A stretch of DNA of 64,000 nucleotides from Desulfosporosinus fructosivorans (GCF_004766045.1 NZ_SPQQ01000004.1:124001-188000), one strand, 5' to 3'; positions 52,776 to 62,310 are shown, counted from the first letter of the stretch. Made by a program: numbers and translations. The notes: generated from the letters alone by a model not told the origin.

Positions 52776-52818
52776 ACAATAACTTTATCTCTATTCTTAT
52801 CCGTTTGCAATAAGAATC

Positions 52819-54612
52819 CTAAATCCCGAGGTTTTTAAGACGCTCAGGCGTTGGCACTCCAGCTGCATCCCATCCACGTTCAGCATAGTACTGAGGCAGA
52901 AGTTCTGGCAATCTGTGTACACTTCCTTTGGAAGGCCCTGTAGGAATCGCTACTTTTAATAAACGTTCGGGCAGTGTGTCATCCGCTGTGGTCATCCCTG
53001 TCCGTAAATTTTGTAAACGTTCAACGTTCCAAATCCGTTCTCCGCAAGCCAAGAGTTCCGTATCCGTATAATCGGAACCAGTCACAGCGTTGACAATCGC
53101 GGTGTAATCAGAAAGGCCCAGCGCGAACGATGTGAACAAGCACATTCCAAGGGAGTCAATAACAGCAGTGAGATCTTGGAATATCTTACTCCACGTTGCT
53201 TTACCTTCGAGGGAATCCTTATCAAGTTTTTCTGGAAGCCCCAAAATCTCCGGAGAAATCATATACCCACGAACATGGCAACCACCTCGGTTGCTAGTTG
53301 CAAATTGGAGACCCTGTCCTTGAATGCCCCGAGGGTCATAGGCTGGAATTTCAAGTTTTTTCACAGTCATGGATAGCTCTGGATGACCATAACCTGCAGC
53401 GAAGTTATACGAACCCTGAGCCATTTTAGCTCCGAGCCCTTCAGCGTAAGCGATTTTCCGAACCCATTCTACCATTCCTGCTGCATTTCCGAACTCTAGT
53501 GGCGTACCATCAAGTTCTTCTGGCTTAATATATCCGCGCTGAACAAGTTCCATACCTGCTGCAATGGTACAACCCACTGAAATAGAGTCCATCCCTAATT
53601 TGTTGCACAAATCATTGGCCGCGTGAATCGCATCATAATCATGGATGCCACAGTCCGAGCCAAAGCACCAAACAGCTTCATACTCAGGACCGCCGCCTTC
53701 TCCGTCTTTCCATTTATTATGGCGACCACATGCGATAGGACAGCGATAACAAGCGTCTTTTTTGATCAAATGATTGGCTGTCATGGTTTCTCCGCTAATT
53801 TGATCGGCCTCGGCATCATAGGACTCTTGGAAATTATTTACCGGATACACTCCACTCTCATTAATAATATTAACAAGAACAGCTGTCCCGTACGCGCCAA
53901 GTCCTTGACCTGTTACGCCATTTTCCTTAAGTTTTCCCAAAGAAGCACTCAGGACATTTTTCATCTCATCTGGATTTGAATTTTCGACTTTTCCAGTTCC
54001 ACGAACGATAATCGCCTTGAGATTCTTTGATCCCATGACTGCACCCACTCCACTACGCCCAGCCGCTCGGTAGAGGTCATTTATGACAGCTGCCATCAGA
54101 GAAAGGTTTTCACCGGCCGGCCCAATGGTTAAGACTTTGGCTTTGTCATCTCCAAACGCCTGCTTTAAAATCTCCGTTGTGGCATAGACATCTTTACCCC
54201 AAACATTAGCGGCATCTTTAATTTCTACCTTGTCATCATTTATGGAGATATACACAGGCTTTGCTGCCTTGCCTTCTAAAATAACCATATCATAACCAGC
54301 AAATTTCAGCTGTGCACCCCAATATCCCCCAGAGTTCGAAGAAGCAATAACTCCATTTAGGGGGGATTTTGTGACGACCATAAACCGGCCAGACGTTGGA
54401 GCATTTGAGCCGGTGAGTGCTCCTGTAGCAATATACATTGTGTTTTCGGGAGAGAGTGCGTCAACATCTGAGGCTACCTCATCGAAAAACATTTTTCCTG
54501 CAAGCCCACGCCCGCTCAAATATTTCTTTGCAAGTTCCATGTTTAAAGGTTCAGTACTAGTTTTCCCTTCCGTGAGATTGATACGTAATACTTTTCCGGT
54601 ATAACCACCCAT
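52819..54612 (-). CDS. aor: Tungsten-type aldehyde:ferredoxin oxidoreductase
   Basis: This 597-residue enzyme of the AOR/FOR family oxidises aldehydes to acids and reduces ferredoxin. The N-terminal domain (GYTGKVLRINLTEGK, YLSGRGLAGKMFFDE, GRFMVVTKSPLNG) is canonical. The [4Fe-4S] ligands lie in DACYRCPIACGRHNKW with the distal cysteine in DSLGMCLFTSFALG. The bis-pterin is bound by GAVMGSKNLKAIIVRG. A tup transporter supplies tungstate in the same region. GGAGG precedes the ATG; a sigma-54 promoter drives it. Confidence 0.95.
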   Translation of the reverse strand: MGGYTGKVLRINLTEGKTSTEPLNMELAKKYLSGRGLAGKMFFDEVASDVDALSPENTMYIATGALTGSNAPTSGRFMVVTKSPLNGVIASSNSGGYWGAQLKFAGYDMVILEGKAAKPVYISINDDKVEIKDAANVWGKDVYATTEILKQAFGDDKAKVLTIGPAGENLSLMAAVINDLYRAAGRSGVGAVMGSKNLKAIIVRGTGKVENSNPDEMKNVLSASLGKLKENGVTGQGLGAYGTAVLVNIINESGVYPVNNFQESYDAEADQISGETMTANHLIKKDACYRCPIACGRHNKWKDGEGGGPEYEAVWCFGSDCGIHDYDAIHAANDLCNKLGMDSISVGCTIAAGMELVQRGYIKPEELDGTPLEFGNAAGMVEWVRKIAYAEGLGAKMAQGSYNFAAGYGHPELSMTVKKLEIPAYDPRGIQGQGLQFATSNRGGCHVRGYMISPEILGLPEKLDKDSLEGKATWSKIFQDLTAVIDSLGMCLFTSFALGLSDYTAIVNAVTGSDYTDTELLACGERIWNVERLQNLRTGMTTADDTLPERLLKVAIPTGPSKGSVHRLPELLPQYYAERGWDAAGVPTPERLKNLGI

Positions 54613-54708
54613 GAATCTTCCTCCTTATTTCTATAATATTTCGCTACATTTTCTTCAGGGGACAATAATTTTATTTCACTTACCCTAAGCGACCTTATTT
54701 AGATATAT

Positions 54709-54724
54709 AGCAATATTCATGCCA
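54709..54724 (-). promoter_or_regulatory. Sigma-54 promoter of the aor operon
   Basis: The minus strand reads TGGCATGAATATTGCT, with GG-N10-GC spacing. It matches the mop promoter at 15 of 16 bases and lies ~97 bp before the ATG. Confidence 0.85.
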
Positions 54725-54774
54725 TTTACTTAAGTCTAAAAATTAAATTAAATTTTCTGCAAAATCTAACAATA

Positions 54775-54804
54775 ACAAATTAAAACAAATTAAAACAAAT
54801 TCAA
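54775..54804. repeat. Three 10-bp AT-rich direct repeats upstream of aor
   Basis: ACAAATTAAA, ACAAATTAAA and ACAAATTCAA run in tandem, in helical phase, ~50-95 bp upstream of the sigma-54 promoter. Phased A-tracts of this sort bend DNA and could help the bound activator reach the polymerase. Confidence 0.5.
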
Positions 54805-54912
54805 TCAAACAAACTTTTTTGCACTAAAAGTGTTTTTGAACGAAAATATGAAGACACTTTAACTCTCCTTCACCACTAATGCTCCATATCTGACCGTTTT
54901 GTCTTATAGTTT

Positions 54913-54929
54913 TGTTCCAATATTGAACA
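54913..54929. promoter_or_regulatory. Candidate activator site in the aor / regulator divergent region
   Basis: TGTTC-caatatt-GAACA is a perfect inverted repeat ~190 bp upstream of the aor -24/-12 promoter and ~85 bp before the activator gene. It might be bound by the activator for both. Confidence 0.4.
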
Positions 54930-55012
54930 CTTTGAAACTGATAAAATTTTGCTGCCTGTTGTTTGGATAATATAGGTATGATATTCTGTCCTTATAAAGA
55001 AATAATAAATCT

Positions 55013-56911
55013 ATGCCTAGAAAGGAGACGGAAAGAGTTTTTATGGAAAACCATTGGAAACGTTTTATAAATGGGGAAAGCGTGGAATCGGAAGTAACTC
55101 CTTCCATCTATCGTTCCTGGCAGAGAAGCATAGATTATAATGTTGACTATTCGCTAGTATCTAACCAGGATATTCTATCATCTCCGAGTCTCAACAAGCG
55201 TCGTGAAGCCCAAGAATCCCTAATCCGAGCGAGTGAACCTGTGCTGCCATATATTTTCAGTTTGCTTGGAAGCACCAATTATACCGTTTTATTGGGTGAC
55301 AACGACGGCTACATCATTGAGGCCATAGGTGACGCGCCCTTCATGAGTAAAGCTCAAAAAGTGAATTTAAGTCCAGGCGCCAGTTGGCGCGAGGAAGTAC
55401 GAGGGACCAACGCCATTGGAACTGCTCTTAGTGATAATGCTCCCATCTCAGTCTTCGGTTGGGAACACTTTGTCCAAGATAATAACTTTTTGGCATGCTG
55501 GGCTGCTCCAATACAAAATAGCCTTGGTGCCCCCCTTGGCGTTTTAGATATCAGTGGGGAAGTCAGTCTAGACCGTCAGAAGATCTTAACAATTGCCATG
55601 ATGGGCGCAAGTATGATCGAGAAAAATCTTCGGCTTTCTGAATTAGAGAATCAGCTGAAATTTTATCAAGAAGGTGCCAAGTTAGCCTCTTCACTACTAC
55701 AACAGGGATTTATTGCCATTGATCACAACGGCATCATTACTAACATCAACCCCCTCGGCGCGGCACTGCTTGGGCGCAAAGCAGAAACAATCGTGGGTCA
55801 ACTTGCTGCAGATGTTTTTAGTACTCCCAAAGGGTGGATGTTAAACGGTCATTCTCTGGATCTCCAGATAAAAGACCGCTCAGGAAAAGACGTTTCCTCT
55901 CACTTAAAGCGCGTAGTCAATGAAGCCGGTCAATCGTTGGGTGCAGTCGGAACACTTCAAGTGTCCAAAACTCCCTCGTCCCTGTCCGATACATTATGGA
56001 TCGGACAAAGCCAGCTTTCGCAGCGCACTTTGGCACGAGCTTCGAAGGTTGCCTCAACCCACTCTTCCGTACTCATTCACGGGGAAAGCGGGACCGGAAA
56101 GGAAATAATTGCCCGAACCATCCATCAACTCAGCCCACGCTGCGACGGTCCTTTTGTGGCTTTAAACTGCGCCTCACTCCCTCCATCTCTGATAGAGAGT
56201 GAATTATTCGGATATGTTGAGGGCGCTTTCACTGGAGCACGCCGTGGTGGAAAGCCTGGGAAATTTGAATTAGCGAATAAAGGAACTATTTTCCTCGATG
56301 AAATTGGAGATATGCCACTGAATGTTCAAGTAGCACTTCTTCGAGTACTGCAAGAAAAGGAAGTTTCCCGGATTGGAGATACAAAAGCTTTAAAAATTGA
56401 CGTTCGTATCCTAGCTGCTACACACAAAGACCTCTCCGCTCTTGTTTCAGCAGAGCTGTTCCGCTTGGACCTGTACTATCGCCTGAAAGTTGTCACTTTG
56501 GAATTACCTCCACTGCGCGACCGTCCTGAGGACATTCTGGACTTAGTGCCCTATTTTATCCGCAAAGCATGTGAAGCGTTTGATAGCCCGGCACTAGGGA
56601 TTGAAGAAGAAGTTTATACTCATTTATCCACCCATCACTGGCCAGGCAATGTCCGAGAATTAGAAAACTGTATTGAAAGCATGGTAGCTATGGCAGAAGG
56701 ACCTATTCTGACCGTAGCAGACTTACCCGATGAATTCCAAATGGTCGCCGTGGAAAGTGAACCTGAACCCTTATTGGACCAACAGACCAAACATGCCATT
56801 CTCTATGCGCTGACCCAAACCAAAGGGAAAATCGCACCCGCCGCTAAGATCCTAGGGGTTGGTAGAAATACTCTTTACCGCAAGATCAAAGAACTGGATA
56901 TAAAGTTTTAG
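55013..56911 (+). CDS. AcoR-like sigma-54-dependent transcriptional activator
   Basis: This 632-residue activator has, in order, an AcoR-type N-terminus and GAF sensor (RGTNAIGTALSDNAPISVFGWEHF), a PAS domain (QGFIAIDHNGIITNINPLG, near residue 240) and an AAA+ domain. The AAA+ domain has Walker A GESGTGKEII, the sigma-54-contact loop GAFTGA, Walker B GTIFLDEIGD and the R-finger region. A Fis-type HTH (KIAPAAKILGVGRNTLYRKIKEL) ends it. It probably senses an aldehyde or alcohol and opens the three -24/-12 promoters of the window. ATG at 55013 is weakly supported; ATG at 55043 (MENHWKRF) follows AAGGAG. Confidence 0.92.
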   Translation: MPRKETERVFMENHWKRFINGESVESEVTPSIYRSWQRSIDYNVDYSLVSNQDILSSPSLNKRREAQESLIRASEPVLPYIFSLLGSTNYTVLLGDNDGYIIEAIGDAPFMSKAQKVNLSPGASWREEVRGTNAIGTALSDNAPISVFGWEHFVQDNNFLACWAAPIQNSLGAPLGVLDISGEVSLDRQKILTIAMMGASMIEKNLRLSELENQLKFYQEGAKLASSLLQQGFIAIDHNGIITNINPLGAALLGRKAETIVGQLAADVFSTPKGWMLNGHSLDLQIKDRSGKDVSSHLKRVVNEAGQSLGAVGTLQVSKTPSSLSDTLWIGQSQLSQRTLARASKVASTHSSVLIHGESGTGKEIIARTIHQLSPRCDGPFVALNCASLPPSLIESELFGYVEGAFTGARRGGKPGKFELANKGTIFLDEIGDMPLNVQVALLRVLQEKEVSRIGDTKALKIDVRILAATHKDLSALVSAELFRLDLYYRLKVVTLELPPLRDRPEDILDLVPYFIRKACEAFDSPALGIEEEVYTHLSTHHWPGNVRELENCIESMVAMAEGPILTVADLPDEFQMVAVESEPEPLLDQQTKHAILYALTQTKGKIAPAAKILGVGRNTLYRKIKELDIKF

Positions 56912-57001
56912 CCGGTAGAAGCGCCAAACCATAATCTTCGCTAAAAGAAACCTAGGACCATCGATAGTGGTGCCCCTTGAATTGTGATAAATTTTAACGT
57001 A

Positions 57002-57040
57002 AAAGAGCAGGGAAGCATTTTAAATGTCTCCCCGCTCTTT
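57002..57040. terminator. Terminator between the activator and hydrogenase genes
   Basis: AAAGAGC...GCTCTTT with inner GGGA/TCCC pairing and flanking A/T tracts lies between the convergent genes ending at 56911 and 57080. Confidence 0.8.
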
Positions 57041-57079
57041 ATTTTCTGTGGCTATCTAGTTTGCAGTATTAGTGCGGTG

Positions 57080-57595
57080 TTAAGATCTACTTGCAACCGA
57101 ATGCACTTTCTTCCCCATAGCCCCCAGTAAGGCCTTCATCAAATCATCTGGCGAAGGTGGACAGCCTGGAACCTTAAAATCTACAGGTAATACTTTATCG
57201 ATGCCTCCTGCACTGGCATATGCTCCCTTAAAGACTCCACCATTGATAGCACAATCTCCTACCGCCATGACCCATTTCGGTTTAGCCATCGCTTCATAGG
57301 TTTCATGGGCAGCATTAAGCAACTGCGTTGCGCCCGGACCTGTGCACATCAAAAGATCCGCATGACGGGGTGAGGCAACGAAATCAATTCCAAAATGCTG
57401 ATGATCATAAAGAGAATTACCTAAGGCCGTCATTTCCCAATCACAAGCATTACAGGAACCACAAGCGAGGTGCCGAATCTGAAGAGATTGCCTGAAACTC
57501 GCTGGTAAATCTGACGAAATCTTTGATATCAGCGAATTTCCAACCTTCTCAGTGAGACGTCCCATCTTTAACTTTCGGAGCATCAACTTCAACAT
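57080..57595 (-). CDS. Group 4 [NiFe]-hydrogenase small subunit (HyfI/HycG/NuoB-like)
   Basis: This 171-residue protein carries the proximal [4Fe-4S] cluster: CGSCNACDWE (near residue 60), CTGPG, VGDCAINGG and PGCPPSP supply the four cysteines. No Tat signal is present, so it faces the cytoplasm as in Hyf, Hyc and Ech complexes. It transfers electrons between the NiFe site and a ferredoxin partner. It is the last gene of the operon, 18 bp from the large subunit. Confidence 0.9.
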   Translation of the reverse strand: MLKLMLRKLKMGRLTEKVGNSLISKISSDLPASFRQSLQIRHLACGSCNACDWEMTALGNSLYDHQHFGIDFVASPRHADLLMCTGPGATQLLNAAHETYEAMAKPKWVMAVGDCAINGGVFKGAYASAGGIDKVLPVDFKVPGCPPSPDDLMKALLGAMGKKVHSVASRS

Positions 57596-57613
57596 GTTAT
57601 CTCCCCTTTTCGG

Positions 57614-59212
57614 CTAGCGATCGCAACAACTATAACACAATTCAAAACTCTTATTGATTAATGGAAAATCTGGAACAATATTGCCCGGTACAGTAAGTGG
57701 AACCGCAGGCCAGTTGGCATAGCTAGCAGATCGAACCCGACAACGGTAGATTTTACCTTCTTCGTCCAACATAAGCCAAATAACATCTGTTCCTCTAGGA
57801 GACTCTACACAGCCCCAAGCAGGTACCATCGCTTTAATATCTTCGAAAACTATGGGGATTGGCGTATTCGGAATGAGCGTGGATCCCTCTATCGCCTCAC
57901 TCAGTAAAGTATTAAGGAATCGAAAACTCTCTCTCGTTTCCTTAACCCGAACCATTAACCTAGACCAAGCATCTCCATCCTGTTCAACCATTGATTTTAC
58001 CTCAAGTTCGGGATAAAGAAGATGGGCATGGAGTTCTCGCCAATCATTGGGTATGCCTGAAGCCCGGGCAGCTGGCCCTGTAACTCCAAAATCAATAGCA
58101 TGCTCAGGTTTTAATACTCCAGCCGTGACCGCCCTCTGTCTAAAGCCGTCATGTTCCAGCAGCAAGGGTATCCATGCTTCAAAATCAAGGGATACTTCTA
58201 TCAATCGGTTCAGAATAGCTTGACTATCATGTGATCCAGGTATTGACTTAACTCCCCCAGGGACAACCATTCCTCGTAAAAATCGATGGCCAAAGAACTC
58301 TAAATTGAGGCGTTGAAGCTTTTCCTTGCTCTGAGAACCATTGGCATTACCAAGGGCAAAGCCGACTCCCGCACACATATTCCCGATATCTCCGATATGA
58401 TTGTACATCCGCTCTAATTCAGCGAGTATTGTTCTCCATAACAAGCCCTGACGAGGAACTTCTACATTAGCGAGCTTTTCAACAGCCTCACAATAAGCCA
58501 GACCATGACTTAAAGCACATACTCCACAAACTCGCTCAATGATGCGCAAGCCATCTTCGATACTTCTTCCTTCAACGAGCTTCTCTATTCCTTTGTGAGT
58601 GTAAAAGAGCTGGGCTTCGAAATGCAAAACTGGCTCACCAATAGCGTACAAACGAAAATGCCCTGGTTCAATGATTCCGGCATGGATAGGACCTACTGGA
58701 ACCTGAAAGATTCCGTCACCATGCATTTCCGGGAAAATTAAAGGAGCCCGTTTAAACTCCTGGCATTCGTTCCCCGCTTTGTAATCCTTGCGCAAGGGAT
58801 AAAATCCCTGCGGCCAACCCGGATGTAAGACCAGAGAGCGCGGGTCAGGATGTCCTACCGCCTTTATTCCGAAGAGATCTTGGGCCTCTCGCTCTGACCA
58901 GTTCATAGCCGGAAAGATTGAGGCGAGCGTTGGGAATTCATCAGTTATTCCCTTAGCAACTAGCGTCAGTGAAAAATCCTTTCCCGGAAAATGGAGCACT
59001 AAGTAAAGACAGAATCCATGTCCTAACTGTCGCTCGTCATTGACAACATGTGTTAACCAAATTGGACGCGGCTTTATATCTAAACAGTAAGTCAATACTT
59101 CCGGTAGATCACGGGAGGGCAATTCGACAATTCCCTCTTCTTTCGTCCATTCTACAATCTCAGTGCCCGGACAACTATGAAAACTCTGTAAATATTCTCG
59201 TAAGCCTAGCAT
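57614..59212 (-). CDS. Group 4 [NiFe]-hydrogenase large subunit with NuoC domain (HyfG/HycE-like)
   Basis: This 532-residue protein has an N-terminal NuoC-like domain (ERE-AQDLFGIKAVGHPDPR, near residue 110) and a NuoD-like catalytic domain. The L1 motif RVCGVCALSHG and the C-terminal CYSCCDR give the four Ni-Fe cysteines. The protein stops right after CYSCCDR, without the cleavable extension of most [NiFe]-hydrogenases, so no maturation protease would be needed, as in CooH. Other conserved blocks are HKGIEKLVEGRS and GDIGNMCAGVGFA. Activity is inferred from the retained cysteines. Confidence 0.88.
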   Translation of the reverse strand: MLGLREYLQSFHSCPGTEIVEWTKEEGIVELPSRDLPEVLTYCLDIKPRPIWLTHVVNDERQLGHGFCLYLVLHFPGKDFSLTLVAKGITDEFPTLASIFPAMNWSEREAQDLFGIKAVGHPDPRSLVLHPGWPQGFYPLRKDYKAGNECQEFKRAPLIFPEMHGDGIFQVPVGPIHAGIIEPGHFRLYAIGEPVLHFEAQLFYTHKGIEKLVEGRSIEDGLRIIERVCGVCALSHGLAYCEAVEKLANVEVPRQGLLWRTILAELERMYNHIGDIGNMCAGVGFALGNANGSQSKEKLQRLNLEFFGHRFLRGMVVPGGVKSIPGSHDSQAILNRLIEVSLDFEAWIPLLLEHDGFRQRAVTAGVLKPEHAIDFGVTGPAARASGIPNDWRELHAHLLYPELEVKSMVEQDGDAWSRLMVRVKETRESFRFLNTLLSEAIEGSTLIPNTPIPIVFEDIKAMVPAWGCVESPRGTDVIWLMLDEEGKIYRCRVRSASYANWPAVPLTVPGNIVPDFPLINKSFELCYSCCDR

Positions 59213-59213
59213 C

Positions 59214-60671
59214 CTAAACTCCTCCCAATATCACGTTGACGACCTGATTTAGGGCCTGATTCAGGCTTTCTGGAATGAACAAGCCTAAGAAAAGGACTAG
59301 CAAAAGAGGAATCGCCAGAGCAAGTGTACTTACATGCTCTGGTGGTTGTTGCTGATCAGCATGTGGTGCCCCGTAAAGCATCTGGAGGAAATGATAAAGA
59401 AACCCTGCAAAAATCACAGTTAGAAAGAGAAAGCTCATAAAGCCTAGGAGTGGGTGCCCTGTCTTAAATAGACCAGAAAAGATAAGTACTTCCGAGCGAA
59501 ACGTTCCAAACGGTGGCGTTCCTGTAATGCTCAATAATCCAAGAACCATGATTAACCCTGTATAAGGCCAAGCTTTAAAGATTCCACGAATCTTAGAAAT
59601 TTCCCTTGTCCCCGTCTTCTGTACCAACTTACCAATAATGACGAAAAGATTCGCTTTAGTAAGACCATGAAGCAAGAGATGCAACGATGCCCCCCAGACG
59701 GCTTCCTTCGTGCCCAGCCCAAAACCTATCGCTAGGATTCCCATGTGTTCAACACTCGAATAAGCAAGTAATCGTTTTACATCTTTTTGCAATAAGATAA
59801 ACCCTACCATAAGCCCCAACGACAATAACCCAAAACTTATAAGTATCGTCCCAACGAAATCCGGACCTAAACTGGTAAGACGCGCTAAACTGTACCAACG
59901 CAAAATAGCATAGAGAGCACAGTTGAGTAAAACTGCGGATAACAAGGCACTGACTGGCGAAGGAGCCTGACTATGAGCATCAGGAAGCCAAGCATTCATA
60001 GGAGCAAAACCTACCTTTGCCCCATAGCCAACGATCGCAAACAAGACACCCAAGCGAAGCAACGTCGGGTCTAACTGACTCGCTACTCCTGGAAGGATTC
60101 GCCAATCCAAGGCGTTCAAACTCTGTCCCAAGAGCGGTGCCACAGACGCAAAAAGCAACATAGTTCCTAGTAAGGCAAAACTAATACCCACCACGCATAA
60201 AATCAAATACTTCCAAGCTGCTTCAATCGCTTGCTTGTTTCTATAAAAACCAACCAAAAGTGTCGTGGCTAAGGTTGTCCCTTCAATACCTACCCAAATG
60301 ATGCCCAAATTCGGGGTGCTTATGACCAAGAGCATCGTTGCCATAAAGATCCATATCCAAAAATAATACCACTTCAGTCTCGTTCTTGGAAACTTCTTCT
60401 CACGGACTTCTTCTTCCATGTACCCAAAGGAAAATATAATAACATAAACAGCAATAATAATGATAACGCTAAGTAGCAAGGCACTCAGTGCGTCCCAATA
60501 TAATATGCCTGGCCCATAAGCGTAGGACCCTTGGCTTAAGGTTTGTCGAATGGTCCATCCTCCACTCAACGTTAACAACACAAGGGCCACGCTGTTCAAT
60601 AGTCTTAAGTAGGTATCCTTTGCCGAAAATAGCATTCCTACTGCCGCGATTACCGCCACTCCAATAAACAT
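59214..60671 (-). CDS. Hydrogenase-4 HyfF-like proton-translocating membrane subunit
   Basis: This 485-residue polytopic protein of the NuoN/Mrp antiporter family has about 13-14 helices. GIEGTTLATTLLVGFYR, KVGFAPMNAWLPDAHSQAPSPVSALLS in outline, and LLAYSSVEHMGILAIG with the channel lysine and histidines are typical of HyfF. It pumps H+ or Na+ as the hydrogenase turns over. It nearly abuts hyfE and the large-subunit gene. Confidence 0.9.
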   Translation of the reverse strand: MFIGVAVIAAVGMLFSAKDTYLRLLNSVALVLLTLSGGWTIRQTLSQGSYAYGPGILYWDALSALLLSVIIIIAVYVIIFSFGYMEEEVREKKFPRTRLKWYYFWIWIFMATMLLVISTPNLGIIWVGIEGTTLATTLLVGFYRNKQAIEAAWKYLILCVVGISFALLGTMLLFASVAPLLGQSLNALDWRILPGVASQLDPTLLRLGVLFAIVGYGAKVGFAPMNAWLPDAHSQAPSPVSALLSAVLLNCALYAILRWYSLARLTSLGPDFVGTILISFGLLSLGLMVGFILLQKDVKRLLAYSSVEHMGILAIGFGLGTKEAVWGASLHLLLHGLTKANLFVIIGKLVQKTGTREISKIRGIFKAWPYTGLIMVLGLLSITGTPPFGTFRSEVLIFSGLFKTGHPLLGFMSFLFLTVIFAGFLYHFLQMLYGAPHADQQQPPEHVSTLALAIPLLLVLFLGLFIPESLNQALNQVVNVILGGV

Positions 60672-60677
60672 CGCATA

Positions 60678-61331
60678 CTATCCTTTCAATGACCTCATGT
60701 GATCAACATTTAGAGAATCATATGTTTCCAACATTTGTCTCGATAAAATTCCAATAATGACAATCCCTATAAGAATATCAAAAGCCGCTCCAAATTCAAC
60801 TAACAAAGGCATCCCTTGGGTTAGAAAAAATCCTGCTAAGAATATTCCATTGTCTATAAGTAAGACTCCTAGCACTTGCACAATGGCAATTTTACGGGTC
60901 ATCATGATCAAAAGGCCACAGAAAATCAGCGCTATCGCAATGGCTAAACCGCTGCGATAGCTGGAGTGAAGTGCCATTAAAGGTTCTGTCACTTCGTAGG
61001 CCAAAAGCGTTAAGCCTCCGGCGAATATTAATGACATTGCACGCTTTAAGTATATTTCACCTACCCACTCTGTCTTTGACTCTTTTAAAACGCGTCTTAA
61101 GAGTATAGGAATAATTCCAGCCTTCGCTATTAACAATAGCACACCAAAAATAATAACTTCTAATGCATCGTTATGAATACCTTCTCCTATCAGAAGAAGC
61201 GAGACGAAAACAGTTTGTAATGTCCACCAATTCAAGGCTTTTATCACTCGTGCACTATAGACCATCATCAGTCCGCTGCCTAAGAGGACGAGAAGTACTA
61301 AATTAAGCGTATTATCAGAAATACCTATCAC
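60678..61331 (-). CDS. Hydrogenase-4 HyfE-like membrane subunit
   Basis: This 217-residue protein has about seven hydrophobic segments. RRVLKESKTEWVGEI and the C-terminal EFGAAFDILIGIVIIGIL match HyfE/HycC-associated NuoK-like proteins. It lies 6 bp before hyfF and abuts hyfC. Individual residues give no catalytic clue; the role is structural or in ion transfer. Confidence 0.82.
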   Translation of the reverse strand: MIGISDNTLNLVLLVLLGSGLMMVYSARVIKALNWWTLQTVFVSLLLIGEGIHNDALEVIIFGVLLLIAKAGIIPILLRRVLKESKTEWVGEIYLKRAMSLIFAGGLTLLAYEVTEPLMALHSSYRSGLAIAIALIFCGLLIMMTRKIAIVQVLGVLLIDNGIFLAGFFLTQGMPLLVEFGAAFDILIGIVIIGILSRQMLETYDSLNVDHMRSLKG

Positions 61332-62300
61332 TTAAATCTGCCCCCCTATAATCCAGAGTGATATTAAGGCCAAAATCGCAGCACCAGTACCTGTTGCCAA
61401 ATAATGAGGAGCTCGGAAAAGCCGCCTTTTAACGAAGAGACTCTCCACAGTGGCAAAGAAGAATCCTAAAGCTACCACTTTCACTCCAGCAAAAGCAAAA
61501 GCCCAGAGCATTTCTAAGGGCCCATTACTAAGCGAGATCAAGCCACTAGGCCAAATGATTTGCGCTAATAGAACAAGTAGTAAGAGTTGTTTTACCTGTT
61601 CTGCAAAATTCAACAGAGCCAGCGAAGGCCCCGAATACTCCAACAGCATCCCCTCATGAATCATCGTTAATTCTAAATGAGTATCCGGATTATCCATGGG
61701 TATCCGTCCCATCTCCGCAATGCAAACCATCATCAAGGCTATTAAAACCAAGATCCGGGGGATAAACATAGGGGAAACACTTTGCAATCTAACTGTGATC
61801 ACTTGTAAGGAGGTGGTCCCAGTTATAAACGCTAAAACGATTAACCCAAGAATCAAAGCCGGTTCCGTTAATAATCCCAGAAAGAGTTCTCGACTCGAAC
61901 CCATCCCTCCAAACGTTCCTGCCCCTTCTAAACCCGAAAGTGTTAAAAACAAACGCGCTAAGCCTAGGCTTGCCCCTAATAAAAAGAGGTCACCCCATAC
62001 GCTTAACGGAGCCCAGCCCCATGCACCCGGAATAATGAATCCCGCCATTAAGGTGCTAGCGAGAACGACACGTGGGGTTAACACAAAAATCCAGGAGGCA
62101 TGTTCAGAGATTAGTTCCTCCTTATTCATTAATTTTCTTAAATCTCGATATGGTTGAAGAATTGGTGGGCCCTGCCTCATCTGCCAAAATGCTTTACTTT
62201 TCTTGATGAAACCTTGAAGAAGCGGAGCCGAAACTAAGATGATTGCTAAATGTCCTAAACTCATCAAAAGACGAGTTATTATCATGAAAAATTCGTCCAT
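61332..62300 (-). CDS. Hydrogenase-4 HyfC / NuoH-like membrane anchor subunit
   Basis: This 322-residue protein is the NuoH/HycD-type subunit that joins the hydrogenase module to the membrane arm. RQGPPILQPYRDLRKLMNKEELISEHASW in outline (GPPILQPYRDL), MGRIPMDNPDTHLELTMIHEGM and about eight helices are diagnostic; PDTHLELTMIHE is the conserved acidic loop. It abuts hyfE. Confidence 0.92.
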   Translation of the reverse strand: MDEFFMIITRLLMSLGHLAIILVSAPLLQGFIKKSKAFWQMRQGPPILQPYRDLRKLMNKEELISEHASWIFVLTPRVVLASTLMAGFIIPGAWGWAPLSVWGDLFLLGASLGLARLFLTLSGLEGAGTFGGMGSSRELFLGLLTEPALILGLIVLAFITGTTSLQVITVRLQSVSPMFIPRILVLIALMMVCIAEMGRIPMDNPDTHLELTMIHEGMLLEYSGPSLALLNFAEQVKQLLLLVLLAQIIWPSGLISLSNGPLEMLWAFAFAGVKVVALGFFFATVESLFVKRRLFRAPHYLATGTGAAILALISLWIIGGQI

Positions 62301-62310
62301 CTCTTCTCTC

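Noticed and set aside
57614..59212. Ehr-type complex I relative with a dead hydrogenase site
   Set aside because: All four Ni-Fe cysteines are present (RVCGVC and CYSC), so a working [NiFe] site is more likely.
61696..62157. 153-codon plus-strand frame opposite hyfC
   Set aside because: Lys/Pro-rich mirror of the hydrophobic hyfC gene, with no independent support.
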